Positions 55,973 to 64,000 of a stretch of DNA of 64,000 nucleotides are shown here, one piece after another. The DNA is taken from positions 262,926 through 326,925 of the forward strand of contig NZ_LN623541.1 in NCBI RefSeq assembly GCF_000826065.2, in the 5' to 3' direction. The translations under genes were made by a program, and so were the position numbers. Numbering within the stretch: position 1 is the stretch's first letter; every line of letters begins with the position of its first letter. Under the pieces are notes generated by a model. The model did no database searches and was not told the DNA's origin. It saw only the letters and a list, made by a program, of their open reading frames with translations. Source of the DNA: Tessaracoccus massiliensis (GTDB lineage: Bacteria; Actinomycetota; Actinomycetes; Propionibacteriales; Propionibacteriaceae).

Positions 55973-57724
55973 ATGACAGGCCTACCCCGCACTGTGGCAG
56001 CCGCAGTCCTCATCAGCCTGCTGTTGCTCTTCGCGGCGGCAGCTCCGGCCCGGGCGGATGAGGATTCGGTCAGGCATCTCGACGTCACGTTCGCCATCCA
56101 GGCCGACGGCAGCGTCGACGTGCGCTACGAGCTGCAGTGGCGCTTCGCCGACGTTGGGCAGCGCGGCATCACCTTCGGCATCGCCACCCGCGAGCCGTGG
56201 GACGCGGGCCCGTCGCAGGACGTGGTCTACGAGATCGACGACATCCGCGTGAGCAGCCCGTCGGGCGCCCCGGTCGACGTCGAGCAGACCACCCGGGGCA
56301 GTGGTTCCAACGAGGACGTCATGTTGCGGATCGGGGATCCTGACACCACGTTGGACACCCAGGACGCCACCTACGTCATCGAGTACACGCTGCGCGGCGC
56401 CCTGCGCACCTTCGACGGGCGGCCCGAGTTCTACTGGGACGTGACCAGCTACGATTACCCGCCCATCCAGCGCTTCACGGCCACAGTGACCGCGCCCGAG
56501 GGGGTCACCGAGGCCCGCTGCCTGATGGGCTCCAGCACGTGCTCGGCCACCACCGCGGGCGGTGAGGCGCAGTACTCCGCCTCGGCGGTGGGCGGCGTCG
56601 TCTCGGTGGTGGCCGCGCTGCCGGCCGGCTCGGTGGCCGGCGCCGAGCCCGTCCTCGAACCCCGCCGGGAGACCGGCCGCGGGAGTTCGGCCCGGGGCAG
56701 CGGGTGGGGGCCGCTGGGCGCCATCGGGATCGCGCTCGGCATCCCCGCCCTCATCGCGGCGATCGGGTTGGCTCTGCGCCCCCGGGACGAGCGCTACACG
56801 GATGCTCCTCCCGGGGCCATCGGCAGTGCGACGACGCGGGGGCGGCTCCCCAAGCCGCCGGTACGCTTCGAGCCTCCCGACGTGGAGCTGTTCGGGGCCG
56901 GAGCGCTGCGCGGTCGCGCCTACCACCCCGCGCACCTGGCAGCCACGCTGGTCGACCTCGCTGCGCGGGGCGCGCTGCGCGTCGGGTCCTCGCCTCTCAC
57001 GGTGCAGCAGGTGGGCCCCGTGACCGGCCTGGCCGGGTTCGAGGCGCAGCTGGTGGGCGCGGCGCCCAGGGAGCCCCGCCCGCTCACCGCTCCGGAGGCC
57101 GAGCAGTTGCGGCTGATCGTGCAGACGCAGAGCGAGCTCTTCGCGCGCCGGTCCGGCACGTTGCACCGCAAGGGATTCACGGCGCTGACGGCGGGTCTTC
57201 TTCTGCTGTGCCTGGCCGTGTTGGCGGTGGCCGCCTACCAGTACTTCCAGGGCGCCAGCCTCTGGACGGTGGGTGGGCTGGGCTTCGCGGGGCTGGGCGG
57301 CCTCGTCGTGGTCCCCATGCTGCCGAACCAGCCGTTGACGGCGCGTGGCAGCGCGCTGCTCGACCAGGTGGAGGGCTTCGAGCAGTACCTCGCCACCGCG
57401 GAGGCCCACCAGCTCAACTTCGAGGCGGAGCACGACATCTTCCGTCGCTACCTACCGTGGGCGGTGCTGTACGGCCTCACGGACCGGTGGACGAGAGTCT
57501 GTGGCGAGCTGGCGTCCCAGGGCAGGATCGCGATGGACACCTCGTTCCTCCTCGGGCCCGCCTCGGCGGCCACCCTGCCCGGCACCCTGTCAGGTTTCTC
57601 GACTGAACTGGCGGCGCTGAGCACGCCGGCGTCGGCGAGCGGCGGCTCGGGCGGGTCGTCGGGCTTCTCCAGCTCGTCGTCGGGTGGCGGCGGAGGCGGC
57701 GGCACCAGCGCCGGCAGTTGGTGA
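55973..57724 (+). CDS. DUF2207 membrane protein, small paralog
   Basis: 583 residues; ATG at 55973 is 6 nt after TACGAT (55961-55966). Same plan as the upstream copy: signal peptide (1-28), one sandwich domain, one helix, cytoplasmic DUF2207 region, two helices, poly-Ser/Gly tail. It lacks the second sandwich of the larger copy. The promoter-like motif in front of each gene suggests separate transcription. Tandem duplication followed by domain loss or gain is inferred. Confidence 0.88.
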   Translation: MTGLPRTVAAAVLISLLLLFAAAAPARADEDSVRHLDVTFAIQADGSVDVRYELQWRFADVGQRGITFGIATREPWDAGPSQDVVYEIDDIRVSSPSGAPVDVEQTTRGSGSNEDVMLRIGDPDTTLDTQDATYVIEYTLRGALRTFDGRPEFYWDVTSYDYPPIQRFTATVTAPEGVTEARCLMGSSTCSATTAGGEAQYSASAVGGVVSVVAALPAGSVAGAEPVLEPRRETGRGSSARGSGWGPLGAIGIALGIPALIAAIGLALRPRDERYTDAPPGAIGSATTRGRLPKPPVRFEPPDVELFGAGALRGRAYHPAHLAATLVDLAARGALRVGSSPLTVQQVGPVTGLAGFEAQLVGAAPREPRPLTAPEAEQLRLIVQTQSELFARRSGTLHRKGFTALTAGLLLLCLAVLAVAAYQYFQGASLWTVGGLGFAGLGGLVVVPMLPNQPLTARGSALLDQVEGFEQYLATAEAHQLNFEAEHDIFRRYLPWAVLYGLTDRWTRVCGELASQGRIAMDTSFLLGPASAATLPGTLSGFSTELAALSTPASASGGSGGSSGFSSSSSGGGGGGGTSAGSW

Positions 57725-57730
57725 CGGGCC

Positions 57731-57865
57731 TCAGCTCGTCGTGTCGCCCTCCGCTGGGTCGGCGCCGCTCTCCCCGCAGATCAGGTCCACCACCATCGCC
57801 GCCCAGCCCGTCTGATGCGCGGCGCCGAGGCCCGAGCCATCGTCGCCGTTGAAGTTGGGCGGTGC
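57731..57865 (-). pseudogene. Glycoside hydrolase (GH63-like) 3' remnant
   Basis: About 45 codons on the minus strand: FNGDDGSGLGAAHQTGWAA followed by a hydrophobic helix-like end and an acidic tail with a stop at 57731. That segment matches the C-terminal end of GH63/glucosidase-type (alpha/alpha)6 barrel enzymes (GDDG-GLGA-HQTGW). Nothing else of the several-hundred-residue enzyme is present; upstream is the start region of another gene. Deletion remnant. Confidence 0.55.
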
Positions 57866-57904
57866 CGGAATCCGGGCCGAAGACGCGTTCACTGCGCACA
57901 CAGG

Positions 57905-57910
57905 TAAAGT
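57905..57910 (+). promoter_or_regulatory. -10-like hexamer of the frameshifted membrane gene
   Basis: TAAAGT, 7 nt before ATG 57918. Confidence 0.5.
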
Positions 57911-57917
57911 TCGCGGG

Positions 57918-58972
57918 ATGAAGCCCACCACATCCACCCTTGTCGGCGCGTTGAAGCACCCGGCCGTGTGGATCTCCGTGGCCTTTCTCGGCCTCGTGGT
58001 CATGGGAGCTTACTTCTGGGTTGCCGACCGCACGACGATCCCCGTGGGCATCACCGGCTCCGTCCTGTACCCCGTCCTGCTCGCCGCGCTGGCCTACGTG
58101 CTCGTGTTCCATCGACGGATCATTACCGCAACTTCAAGGCGTTCGTCACAGCATGCTGCTTCGGGGTGGGCGTGGTCACGCTGTTCCTCCTGAGCAGGAG
58201 ACCCATGCTCTTTGATGCGATGTCGAACGAGGACGGGTTCGTCGAAACCCTGTCCGCAGCCGCCCTGTTCGTCGGGGCGGCCGCCTTCGTGGCGGTGATG
58301 GTGGGGCAGTTGCGGCGCAGGAGGGTGTTGGTGGCCGTGGTCTCGGGCCTCTTCGCAGTGGTGCTGTTCGTCATCGGCATGGAGGAGATCTCCTGGATGC
58401 AGCGCATCCTGGGCTTCGAGACCACCGACTATTTCATCGAGCGCAACATCCAGAACGAGATCAATCTCCACAACTTCAACACAGGCGTCTCGGAGAAGAT
58501 CTTCTACTTCGGCGGCTTCATCGCGCTGATCCTGCTCCCCTACTTCCAGAAGCCGCTCATCGCGTTCCTCGCGAAGCTGAAGCAGGAGGAGTTGGCCACG
58601 CTGCTGCCCGCGCAGTGGCTGCTGCTGCCGTCCTCGGTGATGGTGGGCTACGTCGGCACCAGCGTGACGAAGGACCCCACCGCGGGCATCGCCGCTCTGG
58701 TGACGGCCTTCATCCTGTTCAGGCTCGCCGTCGGCAGCTTGGATGCGGGCCACTTCCCCAAGTTCATGGTCTACGGCGCGTTCCTGGTGCTGGTGGGCGT
58801 GATGGTCTACTACTTCACCACCTATAACTACGCGTCGGTGGAGGGGCTGCGTTCCTGGGCCCGCAAGGAGTACCTCGAGTTGATCATCGCCGTCGGGTTG
58901 ATGGGCTACGCGGTCTCGACGCTGCAGCAGTCGAAGGCCCTCGACGCCGCCCGCGAGACGGCCAGGGCCTGA
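57918..58972 (+). pseudogene. Membrane protein of unknown function, one frameshift
   Basis: Multi-pass membrane protein, about 351 residues if repaired. ATG at 57918 follows TAAAGT (57905-57910) by 7 nt. The first 66 codons (two helices) end in LVFHRR; the frame is lost near 58117 and resumes as HYRNFKAFVTACCFG after inserting one base, continuing to a stop at 58972. The segment GMEEISWMQRILGFETTDYF is a distinctive conserved-looking block. Family not recognised. Confidence 0.75.
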
Positions 58973-59010
58973 ACAATCCCCGGCACTGCCGACCTTCCCA
59001 TGGCAGGCAG

Positions 59011-59048
59011 GTGCAAGTTGTGCATCAACTCCGCTGCACAACTCGCAC
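59011..59048. terminator. Hairpin after the membrane protein gene
   Basis: 14-bp stem with one mismatch (59011-59024 with 59035-59048), loop TCAACTCCGC, about 40 nt beyond the stop at 58972. Possible terminator. Confidence 0.5.
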
Positions 59049-59107
59049 ATGCTTATCGCCGGTGATCTTCGTCAGATCAGAGGTGCGACGCGTGCGACGA
59101 TGGGTCC

Positions 59108-59629
59108 ATGGGATTCGGGGAAGAGCTGTGGCATGAGATCGGGATCACCCGGGCGCAGGCGACGGCGGTGGTCATCGCCTCCTGCGTGCTCTATCTGACC
59201 TTCACCACGGTGCTGAGGCTGTGGGGGCAGAGGCTGTTCGCCAACCGCTCCGGCACCGGGCTGGCCGTCGTGCTCGTGCTGGGCGCGATCGTGGGGCGGT
59301 CGATGCTGGGCCCCAACGTCACCCTGCTGGCAGGGCTCCTGTGCCTCGCGACGTTGCTGTGCCTCGAGGCCTTCTTCGGCTCCGGCCGCCGCGCCGGGCT
59401 GATCGGCCACCGGCGCGCGGTGATGCTGTACCGCGACGGGCACTTCGTCGAGCGTGAACTGCGCCGCTACCACGTCGATGAGCGGCTCGTCTGGGCTAAG
59501 CTGCGCCAGTCCGGCGTCACGCACCTCGACCAGGTGCAACTGCTCATCCTGGAGACCGACGGCTCGCTGACCGTGGTGCGTTCCGGCACGGAGCTGGACC
59601 CGCGGCTGTTGGCCAACGTGAAGATCTGA
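59108..59629 (+). CDS. DUF421/YetF family membrane protein
   Basis: 173 residues, start at ATG 59108, 6 nt after GACGAT (59096-59101). Two to three N-terminal helices and a cytoplasmic domain with RRYHVDERLVWAKLRQSGV, typical of YetF-like DUF421 proteins. Role unknown; in Bacillus linked to envelope or spore properties. Intact. Confidence 0.88.
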   Translation: MGFGEELWHEIGITRAQATAVVIASCVLYLTFTTVLRLWGQRLFANRSGTGLAVVLVLGAIVGRSMLGPNVTLLAGLLCLATLLCLEAFFGSGRRAGLIGHRRAVMLYRDGHFVERELRRYHVDERLVWAKLRQSGVTHLDQVQLLILETDGSLTVVRSGTELDPRLLANVKI

Positions 59630-59723
59630 GCGACCGGGCAGCTCCGAGCCCTTAGCTGAAGGCTTTGATACCGAAGTCGGTTCCGAACCCCTCACTTAAG
59701 AGGCGGCAGGGGTGGGAGGCACG

Positions 59724-59762
59724 CGGAAGGCCCCGCGGCGCTGGGCGCCGCGGGGCCTTCCG
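59724..59762. terminator. Very strong terminator hairpin
   Basis: Perfect 18-bp stem 59724-59741 with 59745-59762, TGG loop, 12 nt beyond the stop of the minus-strand secreted protein. No U tract. Confidence 0.85.
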
Positions 59763-59773
59763 AGAGTGGGGGG

Positions 59774-61453
59774 TCAGGCCTTGAACATCACAATGTTGTT
59801 GAAGACCCACTCGTTCTTCTGGCTGAACTCGTAGCCGCCCCCGGTTGCGGGCGTGGCGGAGTACACCGTCGTCATGGTGTAGCTGCGGCAGCCGTTGCGA
59901 CCCGTGGCTGCGGTATCGCACTCCGTGCGCCACTGCCGGCCGCCCGCCGCGGTCCAGGCTCCGGTCTCGCCGAGCGGGTTGCCCTTCCACTCGTCACGCT
60001 CCATGAAGGGCAGGTAGGTGAGGTTGTTGAAGGCCCACCCCTGCTTCACGGTGAACTGTCCGTTCTCCAGGAGCACGACGGTGGCCCAGATCTCCGTGCG
60101 GCAGCGCTCGGTCTGCGAGTACTTCTCACAGGTGGTGACCCACTGGCGGGCGTTGAGGTCGTGGGTTCCGGCCAACGTGTAAGGAGCCGTCCGCTGGAAT
60201 TCCGGGCGGGGGCTCTTCGTCGCCGTGGGCTTCTCGGTCGGGTCCGGCTTCTGCGTCGGGTCCGGCTTGTCCGTCGGATCGGGCGAATCGGTGGGATCGG
60301 GATCCTGAGTCGGGTCTGGCGTCTCCGTCGGGTCCGGAGTGACAGTCGGGTCCGGCGTCTCCGTCGGGTCCGGGGTGACAGTCGGATCAGGCGTCTCCGT
60401 GGGATCGGGCGTCTCTGTCGGATCAGGCGTCGGTTCCACGGCTGCGTCGGCGATGGTCATGTCGAAGATCCTCATGCTTGCAGACTGCGGCAGGAGTACA
60501 GACTCCACGGTCTTGGCCGGGTCAAGGTCGATCGTGGCCACGTAGATGCCGTACTTGATGTCGGCATTGGCATACCCGGAGGGGGTGTTGCGGCCGTCCG
60601 TGGCGTAGGCGACTTTCTCGTCGAACGAGGGCGTGGCGGAGAACCAGTTGCCGAATCCGATGGTGCCGGTGGAGGTGGTGCCGTCGGTGTAGTTGATGAC
60701 GAACTCGCCGGAAGCTCCGGCGCGGCCCAGGCCGCTGCCGAGCACCGCGAGCTGTGCACCGCTGCCCTCCAGAGCGATGAGCTGGCCGCGGCTGGCGACG
60801 GCGTCAGGCTGGCCGGCTTCCACGTCCGGCCAGGTGAAGGTGGCGCCCTCAAACTCGAGGGTGGCTCCCGGCGTCACGCCGAGTTCCTCGAGCCGCTCCC
60901 GCGAGAACGAGTTGCCCTCACCGTCGTAGTTGCCGTGGGCGACGGTGTCGACGGTGGTGGTGGCGACGATGCTGCGGGACTCAGCCAGCGTCTGCGGCGT
61001 CACGTCCTGGTTCTGCTGGATGCGCGTTCCCGTGGCGACCTCGCGGACACCGGCCTCGGTGACGTAGCTGACGGTCGCCTTGAAGGTGCGCGTGGTGGGG
61101 GTCGTCGGGTTGGTGGGAACGAAGATTTCCGACGTCACCATGGTCGACCCGCCGGCGGCGAGTTCCCCGTCGAGCGTGTGGGTCTCGGGGTAGAGCGTCC
61201 AGTTGATGGGGCCGCTGACCTCGACGGTGATGTCGCTGACCGCTGCGTCGCTGATGTTGGCGATGGTGATGTCGATATCGGAGACGGCAGGGCCGTCGAG
61301 GTCCACCGGGGCGATGGAGACGGTCACCGCGCGGTCCTCGCCGCTGGCCAGCGAGGTGCTGACCATGAAGACGCCGAAGATGGTCAGCAGGGTTGCGGTG
61401 AGCAGCGCGATGCCGCGCTTCGTCCTACTCGTGGTACTGATGGTGGTTGTCAT
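59774..61453 (-). CDS. Secreted NEW3-like glycan-binding protein with shared Cys C-terminal domain
   Basis: 559 residues, no catalytic domain seen. Signal peptide (1-37), NEW3/alpha-galactosidase-associated-like beta domain (45-135), a second domain (165-335: HGNYDGEGNSFS...LEFEGATFTWPDVEAG) of the type found next to actinobacterial glycosidases, a PDPTET-type linker (345-415) and the C-terminal domain (421-559) shared with the GH20 enzyme, with four conserved Cys. The start is 3 nt after the GH109 stop, so translation is coupled with that enzyme and the protein probably acts with it. It binds but does not cut; ligand unknown. Confidence 0.85.
   Translation of the reverse strand: MTTTISTTSRTKRGIALLTATLLTIFGVFMVSTSLASGEDRAVTVSIAPVDLDGPAVSDIDITIANISDAAVSDITVEVSGPINWTLYPETHTLDGELAAGGSTMVTSEIFVPTNPTTPTTRTFKATVSYVTEAGVREVATGTRIQQNQDVTPQTLAESRSIVATTTVDTVAHGNYDGEGNSFSRERLEELGVTPGATLEFEGATFTWPDVEAGQPDAVASRGQLIALEGSGAQLAVLGSGLGRAGASGEFVINYTDGTTSTGTIGFGNWFSATPSFDEKVAYATDGRNTPSGYANADIKYGIYVATIDLDPAKTVESVLLPQSASMRIFDMTIADAAVEPTPDPTETPDPTETPDPTVTPDPTETPDPTVTPDPTETPDPTQDPDPTDSPDPTDKPDPTQKPDPTEKPTATKSPRPEFQRTAPYTLAGTHDLNARQWVTTCEKYSQTERCRTEIWATVVLLENGQFTVKQGWAFNNLTYLPFMERDEWKGNPLGETGAWTAAGGRQWRTECDTAATGRNGCRSYTMTTVYSATPATGGGYEFSQKNEWVFNNIVMFKA
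60222..60437 (-). repeat. PDPTET-coding tandem repeat (linker)
   Basis: About twelve copies of an 18-bp unit coding for PDPTxT with variations, positioned between domains of the secreted protein at 59774-61453. Typical low-complexity linker of cell-surface proteins; prone to length change. Confidence 0.85.
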
Positions 61454-61456
61454 TGG

Positions 61457-62884
61457 TCAGACCTCCGGCATCGTGCTGGGTCGGGAGTCGAGGCCCATAC
61501 GGGGCCGCTTCCACTCGCCGCGGGTGAAATCGGGCACGTCGACCGGCTGACCGCCGAGCGCGAGCGACGCTGCACTCAACGGCACCGGTGAGCACCAGGC
61601 CGCCGAATCGTAGACGTCGATGTCCGGCAGACCGCCGGTACGCATCAACTGGATGGTGCGCCACTGCATGAGGCCGTCCATGCCGCCATGTCCGCCCTGG
61701 CCGCCGACGTCGGTCCACAGCCAGTGATCGTACTGGGGGCGGAAGCCGCTGAAGTCGCGCCAGGCGTGGTCCGTGTGATCGGGCTCCATGTAGACCCGCG
61801 CTCCGGTGGATCCGCCGACGTAGTCCTCGAAGATGCCCCGGCTGCCCGCCAGGCTGTTGATCCGGCTGTAGGGCCTGGGGGTGGACACGTCGTGCTCGGC
61901 GCGCACGATGCGGCCCTTGTCTGTGGTCATCATGCAGGTGATCAGATCGCCGTTGATGTAGGTCTCGTTCCAGGAGCGGTGGCTGCGTGGCACGTGACGC
62001 TCCCGGTAATCGGCGAGGCCCTTGGCCGGCGTTGCGGTCGCGGAGAGTTTGGTAAACACGTCGCCGCGGTTGATGTCCATGGCCGCCGCGATGGGGGCCA
62101 ACCCGTGCATCGGGTAGAAGCTGGACGTGCTCCGCGTGTGCCAGAGGCGGCGCCAGTCGTCGGTGTAGTAGCCGTCGGCGAACAGGAGGTCGCGGAGATC
62201 GTGCAGGTAGCCGCCGTGTCCGTTGTGCACGTCCCCGAAGACGCCCTCGTGGGCCATCTTCAGCATCGCGAGTTCGTTGCGGCCGTAGCAGCAGTTCTCG
62301 GCCAGCATCAGATGCCTGCGGGTCTCCTCGGAGGTGTCGACGAGGCTCCACAGCTCGTCGAGTTCCATCGCTATCGGTAGTTCCACCATGACGTGGGCCC
62401 CGGCCAGCAGAGCGTCGCGGCCCTGTTCGTAGTGGAACTCCCACGGTGAGGCGATGAACACCAGGTCGAGGTCCATGTCGGCGTACATCGACTTGTAGGA
62501 ATCCGCCGAGCCCCCGTACGTCTCGGGTCTGGTACCGGTGGCTGCCGCCACGCTGTCAGCGGTGCGCCGGGCGCGTTCCTCGCGGATGTCGCATACGGCG
62601 ACCACCTGCGCGCCGGGCACGGACACCCAGCCAGGCGTCATGCTGTGGCCGCGGTTGCCGAGGCCGACGACGCCGACCCGGACGGTGTCGTACCGGTTGA
62701 ACGGCACGCCCACCATGGAGGTGCGTCCGGCCGGGCGGGGCCCGCCCCCGGTGTTGCTGATCTTGCTGTCCTGGTTTCTCAGGTCCGCCTGTGCGAACCC
62801 TCCGGCGCCGGTGGCTGCGAGCACGCTGGCTCCGACGCCCCCTGCCAGGAATCCGCGCCGTGAGGCTCTGGATGGGTGGGTCAC
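61457..62884 (-). CDS. GH109-type glycosidase (Gfo/Idh/MocA fold), TAT-exported
   Basis: NAD-dependent alpha-N-acetylgalactosaminidase family; releases GalNAc from glycans. 475 residues from a GTG at 62884 with AGGAG upstream. TAT signal SRRGFLAGG (residues 8-16), Rossmann motif VGVVGLGNRGHSM, catalytic-type block in the conserved GGHGGMD, and TATPAKGLADYRERHVP as in other GH109 proteins. It is first in the operon with the secreted binding protein. Export with a folded cofactor explains the TAT route. Confidence 0.92.
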   Translation of the reverse strand: MTHPSRASRRGFLAGGVGASVLAATGAGGFAQADLRNQDSKISNTGGGPRPAGRTSMVGVPFNRYDTVRVGVVGLGNRGHSMTPGWVSVPGAQVVAVCDIREERARRTADSVAAATGTRPETYGGSADSYKSMYADMDLDLVFIASPWEFHYEQGRDALLAGAHVMVELPIAMELDELWSLVDTSEETRRHLMLAENCCYGRNELAMLKMAHEGVFGDVHNGHGGYLHDLRDLLFADGYYTDDWRRLWHTRSTSSFYPMHGLAPIAAAMDINRGDVFTKLSATATPAKGLADYRERHVPRSHRSWNETYINGDLITCMMTTDKGRIVRAEHDVSTPRPYSRINSLAGSRGIFEDYVGGSTGARVYMEPDHTDHAWRDFSGFRPQYDHWLWTDVGGQGGHGGMDGLMQWRTIQLMRTGGLPDIDVYDSAAWCSPVPLSAASLALGGQPVDVPDFTRGEWKRPRMGLDSRPSTMPEV

Positions 62885-63069
62885 TGAAGTCTCCTGTGTG
62901 TCGAATTTCGAGCGGCAGACCACTGCGTCTGCCGCTGTGAGAACGCTTCGGCACTCACACGTTGTTCACCTGAACCTAGCGATAACAGGATTCAGCTACG
63001 TCTGATGAAGCCATTCACTCACTCGGACTGCGCAGAAGTTACACAAACCCTGAGCCCCAGTGGGCGGTA

Positions 63070-63855
63070 CTACGCGCCGTAGCCGCGAACGAGCTCGTGC
63101 ACGCCGTCGAGGACCTCCACGGGGCGGAACGGGAACACGCTGATGTTCTCGCGTGTGGCGATCCCGGTGAGCACCAGCACTGTGTGGAGCCCCGCCTCCA
63201 TGCCGGCGATGATGTCGGTGTCCATGCGGTCGCCGATCATCCCGGTCTCCTCGGAGTGGGCGCCGATCTTGTTCAATGCGGAGCGGAACATCATCGGATT
63301 GGGCTTGCCCACGACGTAGGGCTCGAGCCCGGTGGCCTTGGTCATCAGGGCAGCGATGGCGCCGGTGGCGGGGATGATGCCGTCGGCGCTGGGCCCTGTC
63401 GCGTCGGGGTTGGTCGCGACGAAGCGGGCTCCCGCCGCGATCAGCCGGATGGCGGTGGTCACCTGCTCGAAGGAATAGGTGCGGGTCTCACCCACCACGA
63501 CGAAGTCCGGGTCCCGGTCCGTCATGATGAAGCCCTTTTCATGGAGCGCGGTGATGATGCCTGCTTCGCCGATCACGTAGGCCGAGCCGCCGGGCTTCTG
63601 CTGGGCGACGAACTCCGCCGTCGCCAGCGCGGACGTCCAGATCCGCTCTTCGGGCACGTCGAGGCCGGAGGCGCGCAGGCGTGCGGCCAGGTCCCGCGGG
63701 GTGAAGATCGAGTTGTTGGTGAGCACGAGGAACTCGGTTCCGTCGCTCTTCCACTGCTCGATCAGTTCCGGGGCGCCGGGAAGGGCGACGTTCTCGTGGA
63801 CGAGCACGCCGTCCATATCGGTCAGCCAGCTCTTGATGTCGTTGCGCTCACGCAT
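63070..63855 (-). CDS. HAD-IIA family phosphatase, NagD-like
   Basis: 261 residues. Nucleophile motif DMDGV (residues 13-17), motif II LTNN, GKPNPMMF and the metal-binding GDRMDTDI at the C-terminus are intact. NagD-type enzymes dephosphorylate small sugar and nucleotide phosphates and are often linked with amino-sugar metabolism; here it follows the GH109 locus. TAATGT lies 6 nt before the start on the minus strand (63862-63867). Confidence 0.92.
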   Translation of the reverse strand: MRERNDIKSWLTDMDGVLVHENVALPGAPELIEQWKSDGTEFLVLTNNSIFTPRDLAARLRASGLDVPEERIWTSALATAEFVAQQKPGGSAYVIGEAGIITALHEKGFIMTDRDPDFVVVGETRTYSFEQVTTAIRLIAAGARFVATNPDATGPSADGIIPATGAIAALMTKATGLEPYVVGKPNPMMFRSALNKIGAHSEETGMIGDRMDTDIIAGMEAGLHTVLVLTGIATRENISVFPFRPVEVLDGVHELVRGYGA

Positions 63856-63861
63856 GCACGA

Positions 63862-63867
63862 ACATTA
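63862..63867 (-). promoter_or_regulatory. -10-like hexamer of the NagD-like gene
   Basis: TAATGT on the minus strand, 6 nt before the ATG at 63855. Confidence 0.55.
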
Positions 63868-63884
63868 GCCCACCGCCCTCAGCC

Positions 63885-64000
63885 TCAGCCGAGATCGACG
63901 ACCTCGTAGCTCCACACCTCGGCGCTCGTACCCACCGGCCGACGGTGCCCCTCGCCCTGCTGGACGTCGCCCTTGCCGTGGGCGGCCTTGAAGTCGCGGG
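63885..64000 (-). CDS. Unknown protein, C-terminal fragment (continues beyond the window)
   Basis: The last 38 codons of a minus-strand gene: DFKAAHGKGDVQQGEGHRR then VGTSAEVWSYEVVDLG and TGA at 63885. The beginning is outside the window. Hydrophilic, family not recognised. It lies 29 nt upstream of the NagD-like gene start, which carries its own -10-like hexamer. Confidence 0.5.
   Translation of the reverse strand, partial: RDFKAAHGKGDVQQGEGHRRPVGTSAEVWSYEVVDLG

Noticed and set aside
60222-60437. Regular 18-bp repeats considered as a CRISPR array
   Set aside because: They are in frame, code for PDPTxT and have no spacers; it is a protein linker.

Overview
The window is very GC-rich, gene-dense DNA with strong actinobacterial markers: mycothiol S-conjugate amidase (mca) next to a DUF4307 gene and greA, a DUF501/FtsB-like/enolase/MazG/Mfd block, a DUF222 HNH (13E12) gene and paired DUF2207 proteins. 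Cobalamin synthesis (cobT) and frequent apparently leaderless promoters suggest the family Propionibacteriaceae (Tessaracoccus/Arachnia-like). That family placement is inference; membership of the Actinomycetota is well supported.

Layout. 1-4.6 kb: a sulfatase (5' end outside the window) and a large secreted GH20 hexosaminidase. 4.6-5.2 kb: a gene-free patch of inverted repeats. 5.2-8.4 kb: an ABC export operon on the minus strand. 8.6-19.7 kb: mostly intact single genes (thioredoxin-domain protein, rhomboid protease, mca, DUF4307, greA, DUF2089, uracil-DNA glycosylase, msrA, HNH, GNAT). 19.7-22.8 kb: a MATE transporter, then remnants of an amino-acid ABC transporter fused end to end. 22.9-30.8 kb: YbaK, a broken diadenylate-cyclase-like gene, lipoprotein, zinc metallopeptidase, NUDIX, BI-1 protein, MBL-fold nuclease. 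31-37.4 kb: cobT, an unusual tRNA with anticodon UAA, NfeD/flotillin, nitronate monooxygenase, Ppx/GppA, DUF501, FtsB-like. 37.6-45 kb: housekeeping block (eno, mazG, lipoprotein, mfd, pth, rplY). 45-50.9 kb: a decayed accessory zone (frameshifted glycosyltransferase, broken rhamnulokinase and class II aldolase, truncated FtsX permease abutting a truncated dmsB, intact dmsC). 50.9-53.4 kb: prs and glmU. 53.5-57.7 kb: two DUF2207 proteins in tandem. 57.7-64 kb: a glycosidase tail remnant, a frameshifted membrane protein, DUF421, a secreted binding protein, a GH109 glycosidase, a NagD-like phosphatase and the end of an unknown gene.

How it fits together. The two ends of the window carry enzymes suited to removing sulfate, N-acetylhexosamine and N-acetylgalactosamine from host-type glycans. 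Two secreted proteins 55 kb apart, the GH20 enzyme and the orphan binding protein beside GH109, share the same cysteine-containing C-terminal domain behind a Pro/Thr linker. This suggests a common way of holding glycan-active proteins at the cell surface. The core genes are complete and tightly packed, with many 1-4 nt stop/start overlaps.

Broken genes are frequent but confined to accessory functions (amino-acid uptake, rhamnose catabolism, DMSO reductase, glycosyltransferase, nucleotide sensing), while about 35 kb of core genes are clean. That pattern fits ongoing gene loss better than uniform sequencing error, although several lesions sit beside short homopolymers and should be confirmed on reads. 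Positions were worked out by eye and no database search was run.
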